Shown piece by piece: positions 43,087 to 51,543 of a stretch of DNA of 64,000 bases (position 1 is the stretch's first letter; each line of letters starts with the position of its first letter). The DNA is taken from assembly GCF_006636205.1 (NCBI RefSeq), contig NZ_VIGB01000003.1:6760501-6824500 (forward strand), written 5' to 3'. Under the pieces are notes generated by a model. It was given only the letters and a program-made list of their open reading frames with translations. It did no database searches and was not told the DNA's origin. A program made the position numbers and the translations under genes. Source of the DNA: Kitasatospora acidiphila. GTDB taxonomy: Bacteria; Actinomycetota; Actinomycetes; Streptomycetales; Streptomycetaceae.

Positions 43087-43829
43087 CCGAAGGAGCCTAC
43101 GGGCGGCTGCAACCAGTTTTGCGGACGCGGCAGTTGCTCCGAGACCAGCAGCGCCGCGCCGGCCACCGCGCCGGGCATCAGCAGCACGGTGGCGAACGGG
43201 ACCAGGAAGGCCAGGACCAGCGGCAGCCCGAAGCCGATCGCCAGCAGCCGGCGACCGCGCAGCCGGTCCCGGGGCGGCACGCCGTGCAGGTCGAAGACGA
43301 TGCCGGTGAGCTCCACGGTGAGGAAGTACCCGGCGACGCAGAACCCGAGCGCCGGCGCCAGCAACTGGCCGAGCACCGGCACGCAGCCGATCGCGAACAG
43401 CCCGACCGAGCACAGTGCGGTGCGCAGCCCGATCCGCACCGCGGCGGCCAGCGCATCGCCGATCCCGATCTCCGGCCCACCGGCCGGCGGCGGCGCCACC
43501 GCGCGCACCAACCGCTCGTAGAACGGCTGCCCGATGGCCAGGGTGAGACCGGTGAACGCGACGATAGCGATCAGCACCCCGACGCCGATCAGCAGCGCGG
43601 TGGCCACGTCGCGGAACAGCACCCGCTCCCCGGAGCTCCAGTGCGCGGCGAACGGAGTGGCCCAGTTGACGATGTCGCCCGCCCACCAGGCGAGCACACT
43701 CAGCGCCACACCGATCAGCACCATCGCGATCAGCGCCGGGAGCAGCCCGAAGAACCACCAGCGCGGCCGCCGTGCGACCCACGCTTGCCCGCGCCACAGC
43801 GCGCTCACACCCGTCAGCAGATCAGACAT
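43083..43829 (-). CDS. EI24/CysZ-like membrane protein
   Basis: A 248-aa integral membrane protein. MSDLLTGVSALWRGQAWVAR and RPRWWFFGLLPALIAMVLIG open it; four to five hydrophobic helices follow, with IGQPFYERLVRAVAPPPAGG and GVPPRDRLRGRRLLAIGFGL conserved in the EI24 family. CysZ relatives import sulfate, but actinobacterial members are uncharacterised. It is translationally coupled to the GNAT gene. Confidence 0.82.
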   Translation of the reverse strand: MSDLLTGVSALWRGQAWVARRPRWWFFGLLPALIAMVLIGVALSVLAWWAGDIVNWATPFAAHWSSGERVLFRDVATALLIGVGVLIAIVAFTGLTLAIGQPFYERLVRAVAPPPAGGPEIGIGDALAAAVRIGLRTALCSVGLFAIGCVPVLGQLLAPALGFCVAGYFLTVELTGIVFDLHGVPPRDRLRGRRLLAIGFGLPLVLAFLVPFATVLLMPGAVAGAALLVSEQLPRPQNWLQPPVGSFG

Positions 43830-43930
43830 GCGGCTTAGCCTATGGGGCGCCGCTGACCGGCTGCGATGCCAGGACCACGGTTGTTGCGGTTCCGGCACAG
43901 TGGCCGGTCCGCGCACCTCCGGGCGCGGCC

Positions 43931-43999
43931 GCCCGGGCACCCGGGGCACCGTCGCCCGGGTACCCCGGGCGCCGCAGCCCGGGCACTTCGGTCCGGGTA
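43931..43999. repeat. three imperfect 23-bp tandem repeats
   Basis: Units at 43931, 43954 and 43977, each opening GCCCGGG followed by CA or TA. They lie in the 255-base divergent gap before the beta-oxidation operon and can fold into many GC stems. Confidence 0.65.
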
Positions 44000-44009
44000 T
44001 CCCCGGCTC

Positions 44010-44038
44010 TTGTTACTCGCCGGTCACCGGCATACCAT
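44010..44038 (+). promoter_or_regulatory. candidate promoter of the beta-oxidation operon
   Basis: TTGTTA (44010-44015) and TACCAT (44033-44038) with a 17-base spacer, 46 bases before the GTG start. CAGTG (44042-44046) and CACTG (44056-44060) form an inverted repeat just after it, a possible operator. Confidence 0.5.
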
Positions 44039-44084
44039 CCGCAGTGTTACAGCTTCACTGTCACGCTCGCGAGGAGGCGATCGC

Positions 44085-45347
44085 GTGGTCGGTTCCGGGA
44101 CGGCCGGGACAGCCGGCGCGGCCGGGCCGCTGGCCGGTGTCCGGGTGGTCGAGCTCGCGGGCATCGGTCCCGGGCCGTTCGCCGCGATGCTGCTCGGCGA
44201 CCTGGGTGCCGATGTGGTGCGGGTCGACCGGCCGAACGGCTCGCCGCTGGCGCAGGATCCGGTGCACGACCTCACCAACCGCAACAAGCGCTCGGTGCTG
44301 GTCGACCTCAAGACCCCCGAGGGGGTGCAGCAGGTGCTGGCGCTGGTGGAGCGGGCCGACCTGCTGATCGAGGGCTACCGGCCGGGCGTCGCCGAACGGT
44401 TGGGCGTCGGCCCCGAGGCCTGCCTGGCCCGCAACCCGGCGCTGGTCTACGGCCGGATGACCGGCTGGGGCCAGGACGGGCCGCTCGCCACCACCGCCGG
44501 CCACGACATCGACTACGTCGCCCTCACCGGCGTGCTCGGCATGATCGGCCCGCCCGACGGCCCGCCGTCGATCCCCGCCAACCTGCTCGGCGACTTCGCA
44601 GGCGGCTCGCTCTACCTGGTGGTCGGCCTGCTCGCCGCCCTGCACCACGCCCGCGCGACCGGCGCCGGCCAGGTGGTGGACGCCGCCATCGTGGACGGCA
44701 CCGCCCATCTGGCCACCCTGATCTGGGGGTTGCTCGCCCAGGGCAGCTGGCACGATGACCGCGGCGTCAACCTGCTGGACGGCGGCGCCCCGTGCTACGA
44801 CGTCTACCAGGCGAGCGACGGCGGGCACTTCGCGGTCGGCGCGCTGGAGCCGCAGTTCTACGCCGAGTTCGCCCGCCTGCTGGAGTTGCCTGCTGACGCG
44901 CCCGGCCAGTACGAGATGAACCGCTGGCCCGAACTGCGCGCGCTGATCGCCACCCGCTTCGCCTCACGCACCAGCGCCGAGTGGCGGACCGCCTTCGCCG
45001 GCTCCGACGCCTGCGTCACCGAGGTCCTGACGCTGCGGCAAGCCGCCGCAGATCCGCACCTGGTGGCCCGTGGCACCTATCCGACGTGGCACGGCGTCAC
45101 CCAACCCGCCCCCGCCCCGCGGTTCTCCGCCACCCCCGGCGCACTGCGGCGCCCGCCCAGCCGGCCCGGCGCCGACACCGCCGAAGTCGCCCGCGACTGG
45201 GGCGTTCCCGCACTTGGTCCCGCAGACCGTCCTGGCCCTGCCGAGCGTCATGACCCGCCGACCGTCGTGACTCCGCCCGACCATCCTGACCCGCCGACCG
45301 TCGTGACTCCGCCCGACCGTCCTGACCCTTCAGAGAGGCCATCGTGA
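44085..45347 (+). CDS. CaiB/BaiF CoA transferase family, alpha-methylacyl-CoA racemase-like
   Basis: A 420-aa cytosolic protein. GVRVVELAGIGPGPFAAMLL opens the family III fold. His in TAGHDIDYVALTG and Asp in LGDFAGGS correspond to the catalytic pair of alpha-methylacyl-CoA racemases, which invert (2R)-methyl branches before beta-oxidation. GAGGAGG precedes GTG 44085. The last 45 residues are a Pro/Asp-rich tail with a repeated HDPPTVVTPPD-type unit. It overlaps the thiolase start by 4 bp, and the pathway context supports methyl-branched acyl-CoA breakdown. Confidence 0.85.
   Translation: MVGSGTAGTAGAAGPLAGVRVVELAGIGPGPFAAMLLGDLGADVVRVDRPNGSPLAQDPVHDLTNRNKRSVLVDLKTPEGVQQVLALVERADLLIEGYRPGVAERLGVGPEACLARNPALVYGRMTGWGQDGPLATTAGHDIDYVALTGVLGMIGPPDGPPSIPANLLGDFAGGSLYLVVGLLAALHHARATGAGQVVDAAIVDGTAHLATLIWGLLAQGSWHDDRGVNLLDGGAPCYDVYQASDGGHFAVGALEPQFYAEFARLLELPADAPGQYEMNRWPELRALIATRFASRTSAEWRTAFAGSDACVTEVLTLRQAAADPHLVARGTYPTWHGVTQPAPAPRFSATPGALRRPPSRPGADTAEVARDWGVPALGPADRPGPAERHDPPTVVTPPDHPDPPTVVTPPDRPDPSERPS
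45252..45323. repeat. 36-bp tandem duplication within the CoA transferase 3' end
   Basis: Two near-identical 36-base units (45252-45287 and 45288-45323) starting GACCCGCCGACC, differing at one base. They encode DPPTVVTPPD-H/R-P twice, in frame. Confidence 0.9.
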
Positions 45348-46558
45348 GCACCGAAGCGTACGTCTACGAGGCGATCCGCACCCCGCGCGGGCGCGGCAAG
45401 GCAGGCGGCGCCCTGCACGGCACCAAGCCGATCGACCTGGTGGTCGGGCTGATCCGCGAGATGCGCCACCGGCTGCCCGACCTCGACCCGGCCGCGATCG
45501 ACGACATCGTGCTCGGCGTGGTCAGCCCGCACGGCGACCAGGGCTCCGACATCGCCCGGATCGCCGCCATCGCCGCCGGCCTGCCCGACACCGTGGCCGG
45601 CGTGCAGGAGAACCGCTTCTGCGCGTCCGGCCTGGAGTCGGTCAACATGGCTGCGGCCAAGGTCCGTTCGGGCTTCGAGGACCTGGTGCTGGCCGGTGGC
45701 GTCGAGTCGATGTCCCGGGTGCCGATGGGCTCCGACGGCGGCGCCTGGATGATGGACCCGATGACGTCCTTCGACGTCAACTTCGTGCCGCAGGGCATCG
45801 GCGCCGACCTGATCGCCACCATCGGCGGCTTCTCCCGTACCGACGTGGACAGTTACGCGGCCGAGTCCCAGGCCCGCGCCGCCAAGGCCCAGGCCGACGG
45901 CCTCTTCGACCGCTCGGTGGTGCCGGTGCGCGACCGCAACGGCCTGGTGGTGCTGGAGCGTGACGAGTACCTGCGCCCGGGCACCACGGTGGAGACCCTG
46001 GCCGCCCTCAAGCCCGCCTTCGCCACCATCGGCGAGATGGGCGGCTTCGACGCGGTGACGCTGCAGAAGTACCACTGGGTCGAGCAGATCGACCACGTGC
46101 ACACCGCCGGAAACTCCTCCGGCATCGTCGACGGCGCCTCGCTGGTGGCGATCGGCAACCGTGAGATCGGCGAGCGCTACGGGCTGCGTCCGCGCGCCCG
46201 GATCGTCTCGGCGGCGGTCTCCGGCTCCGAGCCCACCATCATGCTGACCGGCCCGGCCCCCGCCACCCGCAAGGCGCTGGCCAAGGCCGGCCTGACCGCC
46301 GCCGACATCGACCTGGTCGAGATCAACGAGGCGTTCGCGTCGGTGGTGCTGCGCTTCATGGGCGAACTCGGCTTCTCGCACGAGCAGGTGAACGTCAACG
46401 GCGGTGCGATCGCGCTGGGCCACCCGCTGGGCGCGACCGGCGCGATGATCCTCGGCACCCTGATCGACGAGCTGGAGCGCCGCGAGCTCCGCTACGGCCT
46501 GGCCACTCTCTGCGTGGGCGGCGGCATGGGCATCGCCACCATCGTCGAGCGCATCTGA
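45344..46558 (+). CDS. acetyl-CoA C-acyltransferase (thiolase)
   Basis: A 404-aa enzyme that cleaves 3-ketoacyl-CoA with CoA, the last step of beta-oxidation. The nucleophile Cys is in QENRFCASGLESVNMA, the His in GGAIALGHPLGATGA and the second Cys in ATLCVGGGMGIA. The GTG start overlaps the CoA transferase stop, and the fadB-like gene begins 35 bases downstream. Confidence 0.93.
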   Translation: MSTEAYVYEAIRTPRGRGKAGGALHGTKPIDLVVGLIREMRHRLPDLDPAAIDDIVLGVVSPHGDQGSDIARIAAIAAGLPDTVAGVQENRFCASGLESVNMAAAKVRSGFEDLVLAGGVESMSRVPMGSDGGAWMMDPMTSFDVNFVPQGIGADLIATIGGFSRTDVDSYAAESQARAAKAQADGLFDRSVVPVRDRNGLVVLERDEYLRPGTTVETLAALKPAFATIGEMGGFDAVTLQKYHWVEQIDHVHTAGNSSGIVDGASLVAIGNREIGERYGLRPRARIVSAAVSGSEPTIMLTGPAPATRKALAKAGLTAADIDLVEINEAFASVVLRFMGELGFSHEQVNVNGGAIALGHPLGATGAMILGTLIDELERRELRYGLATLCVGGGMGIATIVERI

Positions 46559-46593
46559 CCGCCCCCTCACTGGAGTTACTGGAGCTACCTGTT

Positions 46594-48762
46594 ATGAGCG
46601 AGCTGACCGTGATCCGCTGGGAGCAGGACCAGGAGGGCATCGTCACCCTCGTCCTCGACGACCCGGACCAGTCCGTCAACACCATGAACTCCCGCTTCAC
46701 CGAGCAGTTCCAGGAGGTCGTGGCGCGCCTGGCCGCGACCGAGGGCCTGCGCGGCGTGATCCTCACCTCCGCCAAGAAGACCTTCTTCGCCGGCGGTGAC
46801 CTGCGGATGCTCTCCGCCGTCCAGCCCGAGCACGCCGAGGAGTTCCTCGCCGGCTCGTTGACGCTGAAGCAGGCCATGCGCACCCTGGAGACCCTCGGTG
46901 TTCCGGTGGTCGCCGCGATCAACGGCAGTGCCCTGGGCGGCGGTCTGGAACTGGCGCTGGCCTGCCACCACCGGATCGCGCTGAACACGCCGAAGAGCAA
47001 GATCGGGTTCCCCGAGGTGACGCTGGGCCTGCTGCCGGGCGGTGGTGGCGTGGTGCGCACCGTGCGGCTGCTCGGCCTGGCCGACGCGCTGCTGAAGTGG
47101 CTGCTGACCGGCCGCCAGTACCGCCCGGCGGCCGCGGTCGAGGCCGGCCTGGTCCATGAACTGGCGGACACCCAGGAGGAGTTGCTCGCCAAGGCGCGGG
47201 CCTGGGTGCTTGCGAACGAGACCGCTCAGCAGCCGTGGGACGTCAAGGGCTACAAGATCCCGGGCGGCACTCCTGCGACGCCCGCGCTGGCCGCCCAACT
47301 CCCGGCCTACCCCGCGAACCTGCGCAAGCAGCTGAACGGCGCCCCGTACCCCGCGCCGCGCAACGTGCTGGCGGCGGCGGTGGAGAGCAGCCAGGTCGAC
47401 GTCGACACCGCGATGGTCATCGAGGCCCGCTACTTCACCGAGTTGGCGACCGGCCAGACCGCCAAGAACATGATCCAGGCCCTGTTCTTCGACATGCAGG
47501 CGGTCAACGCCGGCGCCTCCCGTCCGGCCGGGGTACCGGAGCGGCCGGTGTCCAAGGTCGCCGTGCTGGGCGCCGGCATGATGGGTGCGGGCATCGCCTA
47601 TGCCTGCGCCAAGGCCGGGCTGCAGGTGGTGCTCAAGGACATGACCGTCGAGGCCGCCGAGCACGGCAAGGCGTACTCCGCCGGGCTGTTGGACAAGGCG
47701 GTCGCGCGCGGGCGGAGCACGGCGGAGCAGCGCGACGAACTGCTCGGCCGGATCACGGCCACGGCGGACGTCGCCGACCTGGCGGGCTGCGACGCGGTGA
47801 TCGAGGCCGTCTTCGAGAACGTCGAGCTCAAGCACAAGGTCTTCCAGGAGGTGCAGGGCGTCGTCGCGCCGGACGCGCTGCTCTGCTCCAACACCTCCAC
47901 CCTGCCGATCAGCCTGCTGGCGGAGGGAGTCGAGCGGGACGCCGACTTCATCGGCCTGCACTTCTTCTCGCCGGTCGACAAGATGCCGCTGGTCGAGATC
48001 ATCCGCGGCGTGCGGACCGGTGAGGAGGCGGTGGCCCGCGCCTTCGACCTGGTCCGGAAGTTGGGCAAGACCCCGATCGTGGTCAACGACTCGCGCGGGT
48101 TCTTCACCTCGCGGGTGATCGGCCAGTTCATCAACGAGGGCGTCGCGATGGTGGCGGAGGGCGTGGAGCCGGCCTCCATCGAGCAGGCGGCCGCCCAGGC
48201 CGGGTACCCCGCGAAGGTGCTCTCCCTGCTGGACGAGTTGACGCTGACGCTGCCCCGCAAGATCCGCGGCGAGGCGCGCCGCGCGGTCGAGGAGGCCGGC
48301 AGGGCGTGGGAGCCGCACCCGGCGGACGTCGTCTTCGACCGGATGGTCGAGGAGTTCAACCGGCCCGGGCGCAGCGGCGGCGCCGGCTTCTACGAGTACG
48401 ACGAGGACGGCCGGCGCGGTCGCCTCTGGCCGGGCCTGCGCGAGCACTTCGCCCGTCCGGACGCCGAGGTCCCGTTCGAGGACATGAAGGAGCGGATGCT
48501 CTTCGCGGAGGCGCTGGACAGCGTGCGGTGCCTGGAGGAGGGCGTGTTGACCTCGGTCGCCGATGCGAACGTCGGCTCCATCCTGGGCATCGGCTACCCG
48601 GCCTGGACCGGTGGCGTGCTGCAGTACATCAACGGCTACCAGGGTGGACCGGCCGGATTCGCCGCACGGGCCCGGGAGTTGGCCGCCAAGTACGGCGAGC
48701 GGTTCGCCCCGCCGGCGATGCTGGAGCGGATCGCCGCCGAGGGCGGGACGTTCAAGGACTGA
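46594..48762 (+). CDS. bifunctional enoyl-CoA hydratase / 3-hydroxyacyl-CoA dehydrogenase (FadB/FadJ-like)
   Basis: A 722-aa multifunctional enzyme. The N-terminal crotonase domain has AAINGSALGGGLELALACHH and GFPEVTLGLLPGGGGVVRT; the dehydrogenase domain begins VAVLGAGMMGAGIAYACAKA (about residue 328) with FIGLHFFSPVDKMPLVEIIR carrying the catalytic His. With the adjacent thiolase it supplies the last three steps of beta-oxidation. A perfect 20-bp stem-loop follows. Confidence 0.93.
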   Translation: MSELTVIRWEQDQEGIVTLVLDDPDQSVNTMNSRFTEQFQEVVARLAATEGLRGVILTSAKKTFFAGGDLRMLSAVQPEHAEEFLAGSLTLKQAMRTLETLGVPVVAAINGSALGGGLELALACHHRIALNTPKSKIGFPEVTLGLLPGGGGVVRTVRLLGLADALLKWLLTGRQYRPAAAVEAGLVHELADTQEELLAKARAWVLANETAQQPWDVKGYKIPGGTPATPALAAQLPAYPANLRKQLNGAPYPAPRNVLAAAVESSQVDVDTAMVIEARYFTELATGQTAKNMIQALFFDMQAVNAGASRPAGVPERPVSKVAVLGAGMMGAGIAYACAKAGLQVVLKDMTVEAAEHGKAYSAGLLDKAVARGRSTAEQRDELLGRITATADVADLAGCDAVIEAVFENVELKHKVFQEVQGVVAPDALLCSNTSTLPISLLAEGVERDADFIGLHFFSPVDKMPLVEIIRGVRTGEEAVARAFDLVRKLGKTPIVVNDSRGFFTSRVIGQFINEGVAMVAEGVEPASIEQAAAQAGYPAKVLSLLDELTLTLPRKIRGEARRAVEEAGRAWEPHPADVVFDRMVEEFNRPGRSGGAGFYEYDEDGRRGRLWPGLREHFARPDAEVPFEDMKERMLFAEALDSVRCLEEGVLTSVADANVGSILGIGYPAWTGGVLQYINGYQGGPAGFAARARELAAKYGERFAPPAMLERIAAEGGTFKD

Positions 48763-48788
48763 GCGGGTCGGGCTAGGCATGACGCCAT

Positions 48789-48835
48789 GACGCCGCGGGC
48801 GCCCACCGGCATGGTCGGTGGGCGCCCGCGGCGTC
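48789..48835. terminator. perfect 20-bp stem-loop closing the beta-oxidation operon
   Basis: Arms 48789-48808 and 48816-48835 are exact inverted repeats with a 7-base loop (GCATGGT). It lies between convergent genes and should terminate both directions. Confidence 0.9.
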
Positions 48836-48877
48836 GGTGCTCGAGCCAAGAGGTCACGGTGGCACGGGGTCACCGAG

Positions 48878-49618
48878 TCACGCGGTGTACCCGCCGTCCA
48901 CGGCGAGGGCGGTGCCCGTGATGTAGCGGCCGCCGGGGCCCGCCAGGTAGGCCACCGCGTTGGCGATGTCGTCGGCCTCGCCGTACTGACCAAGGGCCGT
49001 GAGGTCGCGCTGGACCTCGGCACTGTCGCCGTCGGCCGGGTTCATGTCGGTGTCGATCGGGCCCGGGTCCACGATGGTGGCGGTGATGCCGCGCGGCCCC
49101 AGCTCCCGGGCAAGTCCCTTGGTCAGCCCGATGAGTGCGGACTTGGCCGTCGCCTGCAGCACGAAGTTCGGGAACGGCACCCGCCCGTTGAAGCACGAGC
49201 CGATGCTGATGATCCGCCCGCCGTCGGTCATGTGGTTGGCGGCGGCCTGGGCGGCCAGGAACACCGAGCGGACGTCCACCGCCAGCACCCGGTCCAGTTC
49301 CTCGGCGGACACCTCGGCCAGCGGGCCGTAGGTGAGGAAGCCCGCGTTGTTCACCAGGATGTCGAGGCGGCCCAACTCCCGCACCGTCTGCTCCACCGCT
49401 TCCGCCGCGGCGTTCGGCCGGGTCAGGTCGGCCTGGATGGCAACGGCCGTGCCGCCGGCCGCCTCGATCCGCTTGACGACCTGGCGTGCCCCGTCCGCCG
49501 CCTGCACGTAGGTGAGTGCGACCGCCGCGCCCTCGTCGGCCAGTCGCCTCGCTATCGCCGCACCGATCCCGCGGCTGCCACCGGTCACCAGTGCCACCTT
49601 GCCAGTCAGGTCACTCAT
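48878..49618 (-). CDS. short-chain dehydrogenase/reductase lacking the catalytic Tyr
   Basis: A 246-aa classical SDR in layout: TGGSRGIG (residues 12-19), NNAG (90-93), catalytic-type Ser141 and the PGPIDTDMNPADG segment. At the active site FVLQATAKSALIG has Gln155 where YxxxK requires Tyr (Lys159 is kept), and the fourth tetrad residue near 115 is Asp, not Asn. The enzyme may therefore be inactive or use a different mechanism. Divergent from a MerR regulator across a 164-base gap. Confidence 0.82.
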   Translation of the reverse strand: MSDLTGKVALVTGGSRGIGAAIARRLADEGAAVALTYVQAADGARQVVKRIEAAGGTAVAIQADLTRPNAAAEAVEQTVRELGRLDILVNNAGFLTYGPLAEVSAEELDRVLAVDVRSVFLAAQAAANHMTDGGRIISIGSCFNGRVPFPNFVLQATAKSALIGLTKGLARELGPRGITATIVDPGPIDTDMNPADGDSAEVQRDLTALGQYGEADDIANAVAYLAGPGGRYITGTALAVDGGYTA

Positions 49619-49692
49619 CGCTTTCTCCTCCGTTGACGCGGGCGTTGACGTGAGCGGTGCGCTCGTTCACACCGGCATGGTAGAAGTTGCCA

Positions 49693-49747
49693 TCAGTGTC
49701 AGATTCAAGGTCGAGTGGCGGTTTCAAGCTCAAGCGTCAGTGTCAGA
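49693..49747. promoter_or_regulatory. candidate MerR-controlled promoter region with repeated TCAGTGTCAGA
   Basis: TCAGTGTCAGA occurs at 49693-49703 and 49737-49747, 44 bases apart (about four helical turns). On the minus strand, TTGAAT (49701-49706) and TACCAT (about 49675-49680) have a 20-base spacer, the stretched spacing typical of MerR-activated promoters, reading into the SDR gene. Confidence 0.45.
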
Positions 49748-49782
49748 CTCGAGTTGAAGTGGCATCAGGTGAGGGGGAGGAC

Positions 49783-50160
49783 ATGCGGATCGGTGAGCTG
49801 GCCCGGCGCAGCGGGGTGAGTGAGCGCTCCCTGCGCTACTACGAAACCCAGGAACTGCTGCGCGCCGAGCGCACGCCAGGCGGCCACCGGGACTACGGGG
49901 AGTGGGCGGTGGACCGCGTGGTCCGGATCCAGACGCTCTACGCGGCGGGCCTCAACAGCAAGAAGATCGCCCAACTGCTGCCCTGCATGAGGGACACGGA
50001 CGGCCGCCCGAACGAGATCGCCACCCCGGAGCTGGTCGAGGAGCTCTCCGCGGAGCGCGACCGCATCAACCGCATGATCACCGAACTGGTGCGCTCCCGC
50101 GATGTGCTGGACGAAGTGATCGACACGGCCTCGGAGACCGCGACCATCGGGGCGGCGTAG
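49783..50160 (+). CDS. MerR family regulator
   Basis: A 125-aa regulator. RIGELARRSGVSERSLRYYE is the N-terminal winged helix, then the long coiled dimerisation helix (ELSAERDRINRMITELVRSR). GAGGGGGAGG precedes ATG 49783. One Cys (LLPCMRDTDGR) near residue 69. Likely activates the divergent SDR gene. Confidence 0.88.
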   Translation: MRIGELARRSGVSERSLRYYETQELLRAERTPGGHRDYGEWAVDRVVRIQTLYAAGLNSKKIAQLLPCMRDTDGRPNEIATPELVEELSAERDRINRMITELVRSRDVLDEVIDTASETATIGAA

Positions 50161-50203
50161 CCCGCCTCGGAGTCGCCAGCCACCAGCGGGGAGGAGAACC
50201 CGG

Positions 50204-50596
50204 ATGGAGTTGAGGATCAGCCGGATCGTGGGCGCCGCCGTCGTGTTGGCGGTGGCGGGCGCCGCGCTCGTCGGCTGCGACGGCAAGCAGGCGGTGAGCT
50301 GCGGCAAGACGGCCATCACCATCACCGGTGACGTGCAGGACTTGACGGATTCGGCCACCAACGTCGGCCAGTTGACCGACCAGGCGCGTCGTCAACGCAC
50401 CGCCGACGCGCTCAAGAAGCTGAACGACGATGCCAAGAAGATCCACGCCGGCAGGGACAGCGCCAAGGCGGCCGACAGCCTCTCCAAGGCCGTGCAGAAC
50501 GCCCAACAGGCCGTGGCGGACGGCAAGCAGCCCGATCTCGGGCCGATAGCTTCTGCGGCAGGTGACTTGAGCAAGGCCTGTGCTTCAGCAGGCTGA
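50204..50596 (+). CDS. small lipoprotein of unknown function
   Basis: A 130-aa lipoprotein: signal peptide VGAAVVLAVAGAALVGC with lipobox LVGC (Cys near 25). The rest is Ala/Lys/Asp-rich and probably helical (SLSKAVQNAQQAVADGKQP). GGGGAGGAG precedes the ATG. No family recognised. Confidence 0.7.
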   Translation: MELRISRIVGAAVVLAVAGAALVGCDGKQAVSCGKTAITITGDVQDLTDSATNVGQLTDQARRQRTADALKKLNDDAKKIHAGRDSAKAADSLSKAVQNAQQAVADGKQPDLGPIASAAGDLSKACASAG

Positions 50597-50646
50597 TGCT
50601 GGTGACGATGCGTCAGTCGATGTGATCGGGAAGGGTACTGGACACG

Positions 50647-51543
50647 GTGAACATGTTGGACGAGGTGCTGAGGGGCAACCGCTACCCCGGGCGCGGTGTG
50701 CTGTGGTGCCGGACCGGCGACGGCAGCACGCTCGGCGCCTACTTCCTCACCGGACGCAGCCCCGCATCCCAGGCCCGCACCCTCCATCGCACTCCGCGGG
50801 GTGAACTCATCGTCGCCCCATCGGACGACTCACGCGCCCAGGACCACCTGCGCCACTACGTCGCCGCCCGCCAGACCGGAGACTGGCTGGTCTTCGGCAA
50901 CGGAGAGCAGATCGCCATAGTCGCCAACCGCCTCACCGTGGGCCAGACTCCCACCCTGGCCCTGGACGGCCTGGACTACGAGCCGGACCCGCCGATCTTC
51001 ACCCCGCGCCTGACCGTCATCGCCGACGGACGTGGCGGCGGCCCGGTCTGGTTCGGCGCTGCGCGGCGCAGCGGCGGTGACCGCGCGGCCACCAACCGGA
51101 TGACCCTGCAAATCAGCGACCTCCAGCCGGGCCAGGGCGTGCTGATGACCACCTACCGCTCGGACGGGCAGGAGATCGCCACCGGCGAGCCGTTCACCGA
51201 AGTGTGTACGGGTGCGGAGAACCGCGGTGCGCTGCTGGAGGAGCTGTGGTCCGCCTGGCGCCGCAGCTGCGGGTCGCCGCAGCCGTCTTCGCGCCGGGCG
51301 GGCTGGCGCAGGCCGACATCCGGCAGGCGGAGCCGGGGCCGAGCTGACAGGCCGACCCCCTGCCACCGGCGGACTCCCCGGCCTGGACCCTGCCCCGAGG
51401 CGGGTGAAGGCGCCCGTTTAAAAAAAATTCGGTCGATCTCCGGCTACCGTGTCGATCTGCGCCCGCGCCGTTCGACCTGGGGTAGAGAGGGTCGAGAGGC
51501 GACCCCCGATCAAGGAGAAGGACGATGGCGAAGTACATGCTGA
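50647..51543 (+). CDS. IMP cyclohydrolase-like protein, 3' end frameshifted
   Basis: Related to the PF07826 IMP cyclohydrolase family. RYPGRGVLWCRTGDGSTLGA, RTLHRTPRGELIVAPSDDSR, VFGNGEQIAIVANRL and MTTYRSDGQEIATGEPF mark the fold. The raw frame runs to 51543 with an implausible Arg-rich tail (RRSRGRADRPTPCHRR) that overlaps the next gene. Restoring one C near 51255 gives ALAPQLRVAAAVFAPGGLAQ and a stop at 51345-51347, about 233 aa. A real frameshift or a sequencing error. Confidence 0.65.
   Translation: MNMLDEVLRGNRYPGRGVLWCRTGDGSTLGAYFLTGRSPASQARTLHRTPRGELIVAPSDDSRAQDHLRHYVAARQTGDWLVFGNGEQIAIVANRLTVGQTPTLALDGLDYEPDPPIFTPRLTVIADGRGGGPVWFGAARRSGGDRAATNRMTLQISDLQPGQGVLMTTYRSDGQEIATGEPFTEVCTGAENRGALLEELWSAWRRSCGSPQPSSRRAGWRRPTSGRRSRGRADRPTPCHRRTPRPGPCPEAGEGARLKKIRSISGYRVDLRPRRSTWGREGREATPDQGEGRWRSTC
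51450..51476 (+). promoter_or_regulatory. ECF42-type promoter
   Basis: TGTCGA (51450-51455) and CGAC (51473-51476), 17-base spacer, match the reported ECF42 promoter form (TGTCGA / CGA-type). It lies 49 bases before the DGPF gene that precedes the sigma gene, consistent with autoregulation. Confidence 0.65.

Noticed and set aside
42223..43797. 524-aa start for the GNAT protein
   Set aside because: The upstream part is an out-of-frame reading through the EI24 gene; GTG 43086 couples to the EI24 stop.
51418..51430. A-run (eight A) as a terminator
   Set aside because: On the plus strand it is A, not T; on the minus strand the T-run precedes the stem, so no rho-independent layout.
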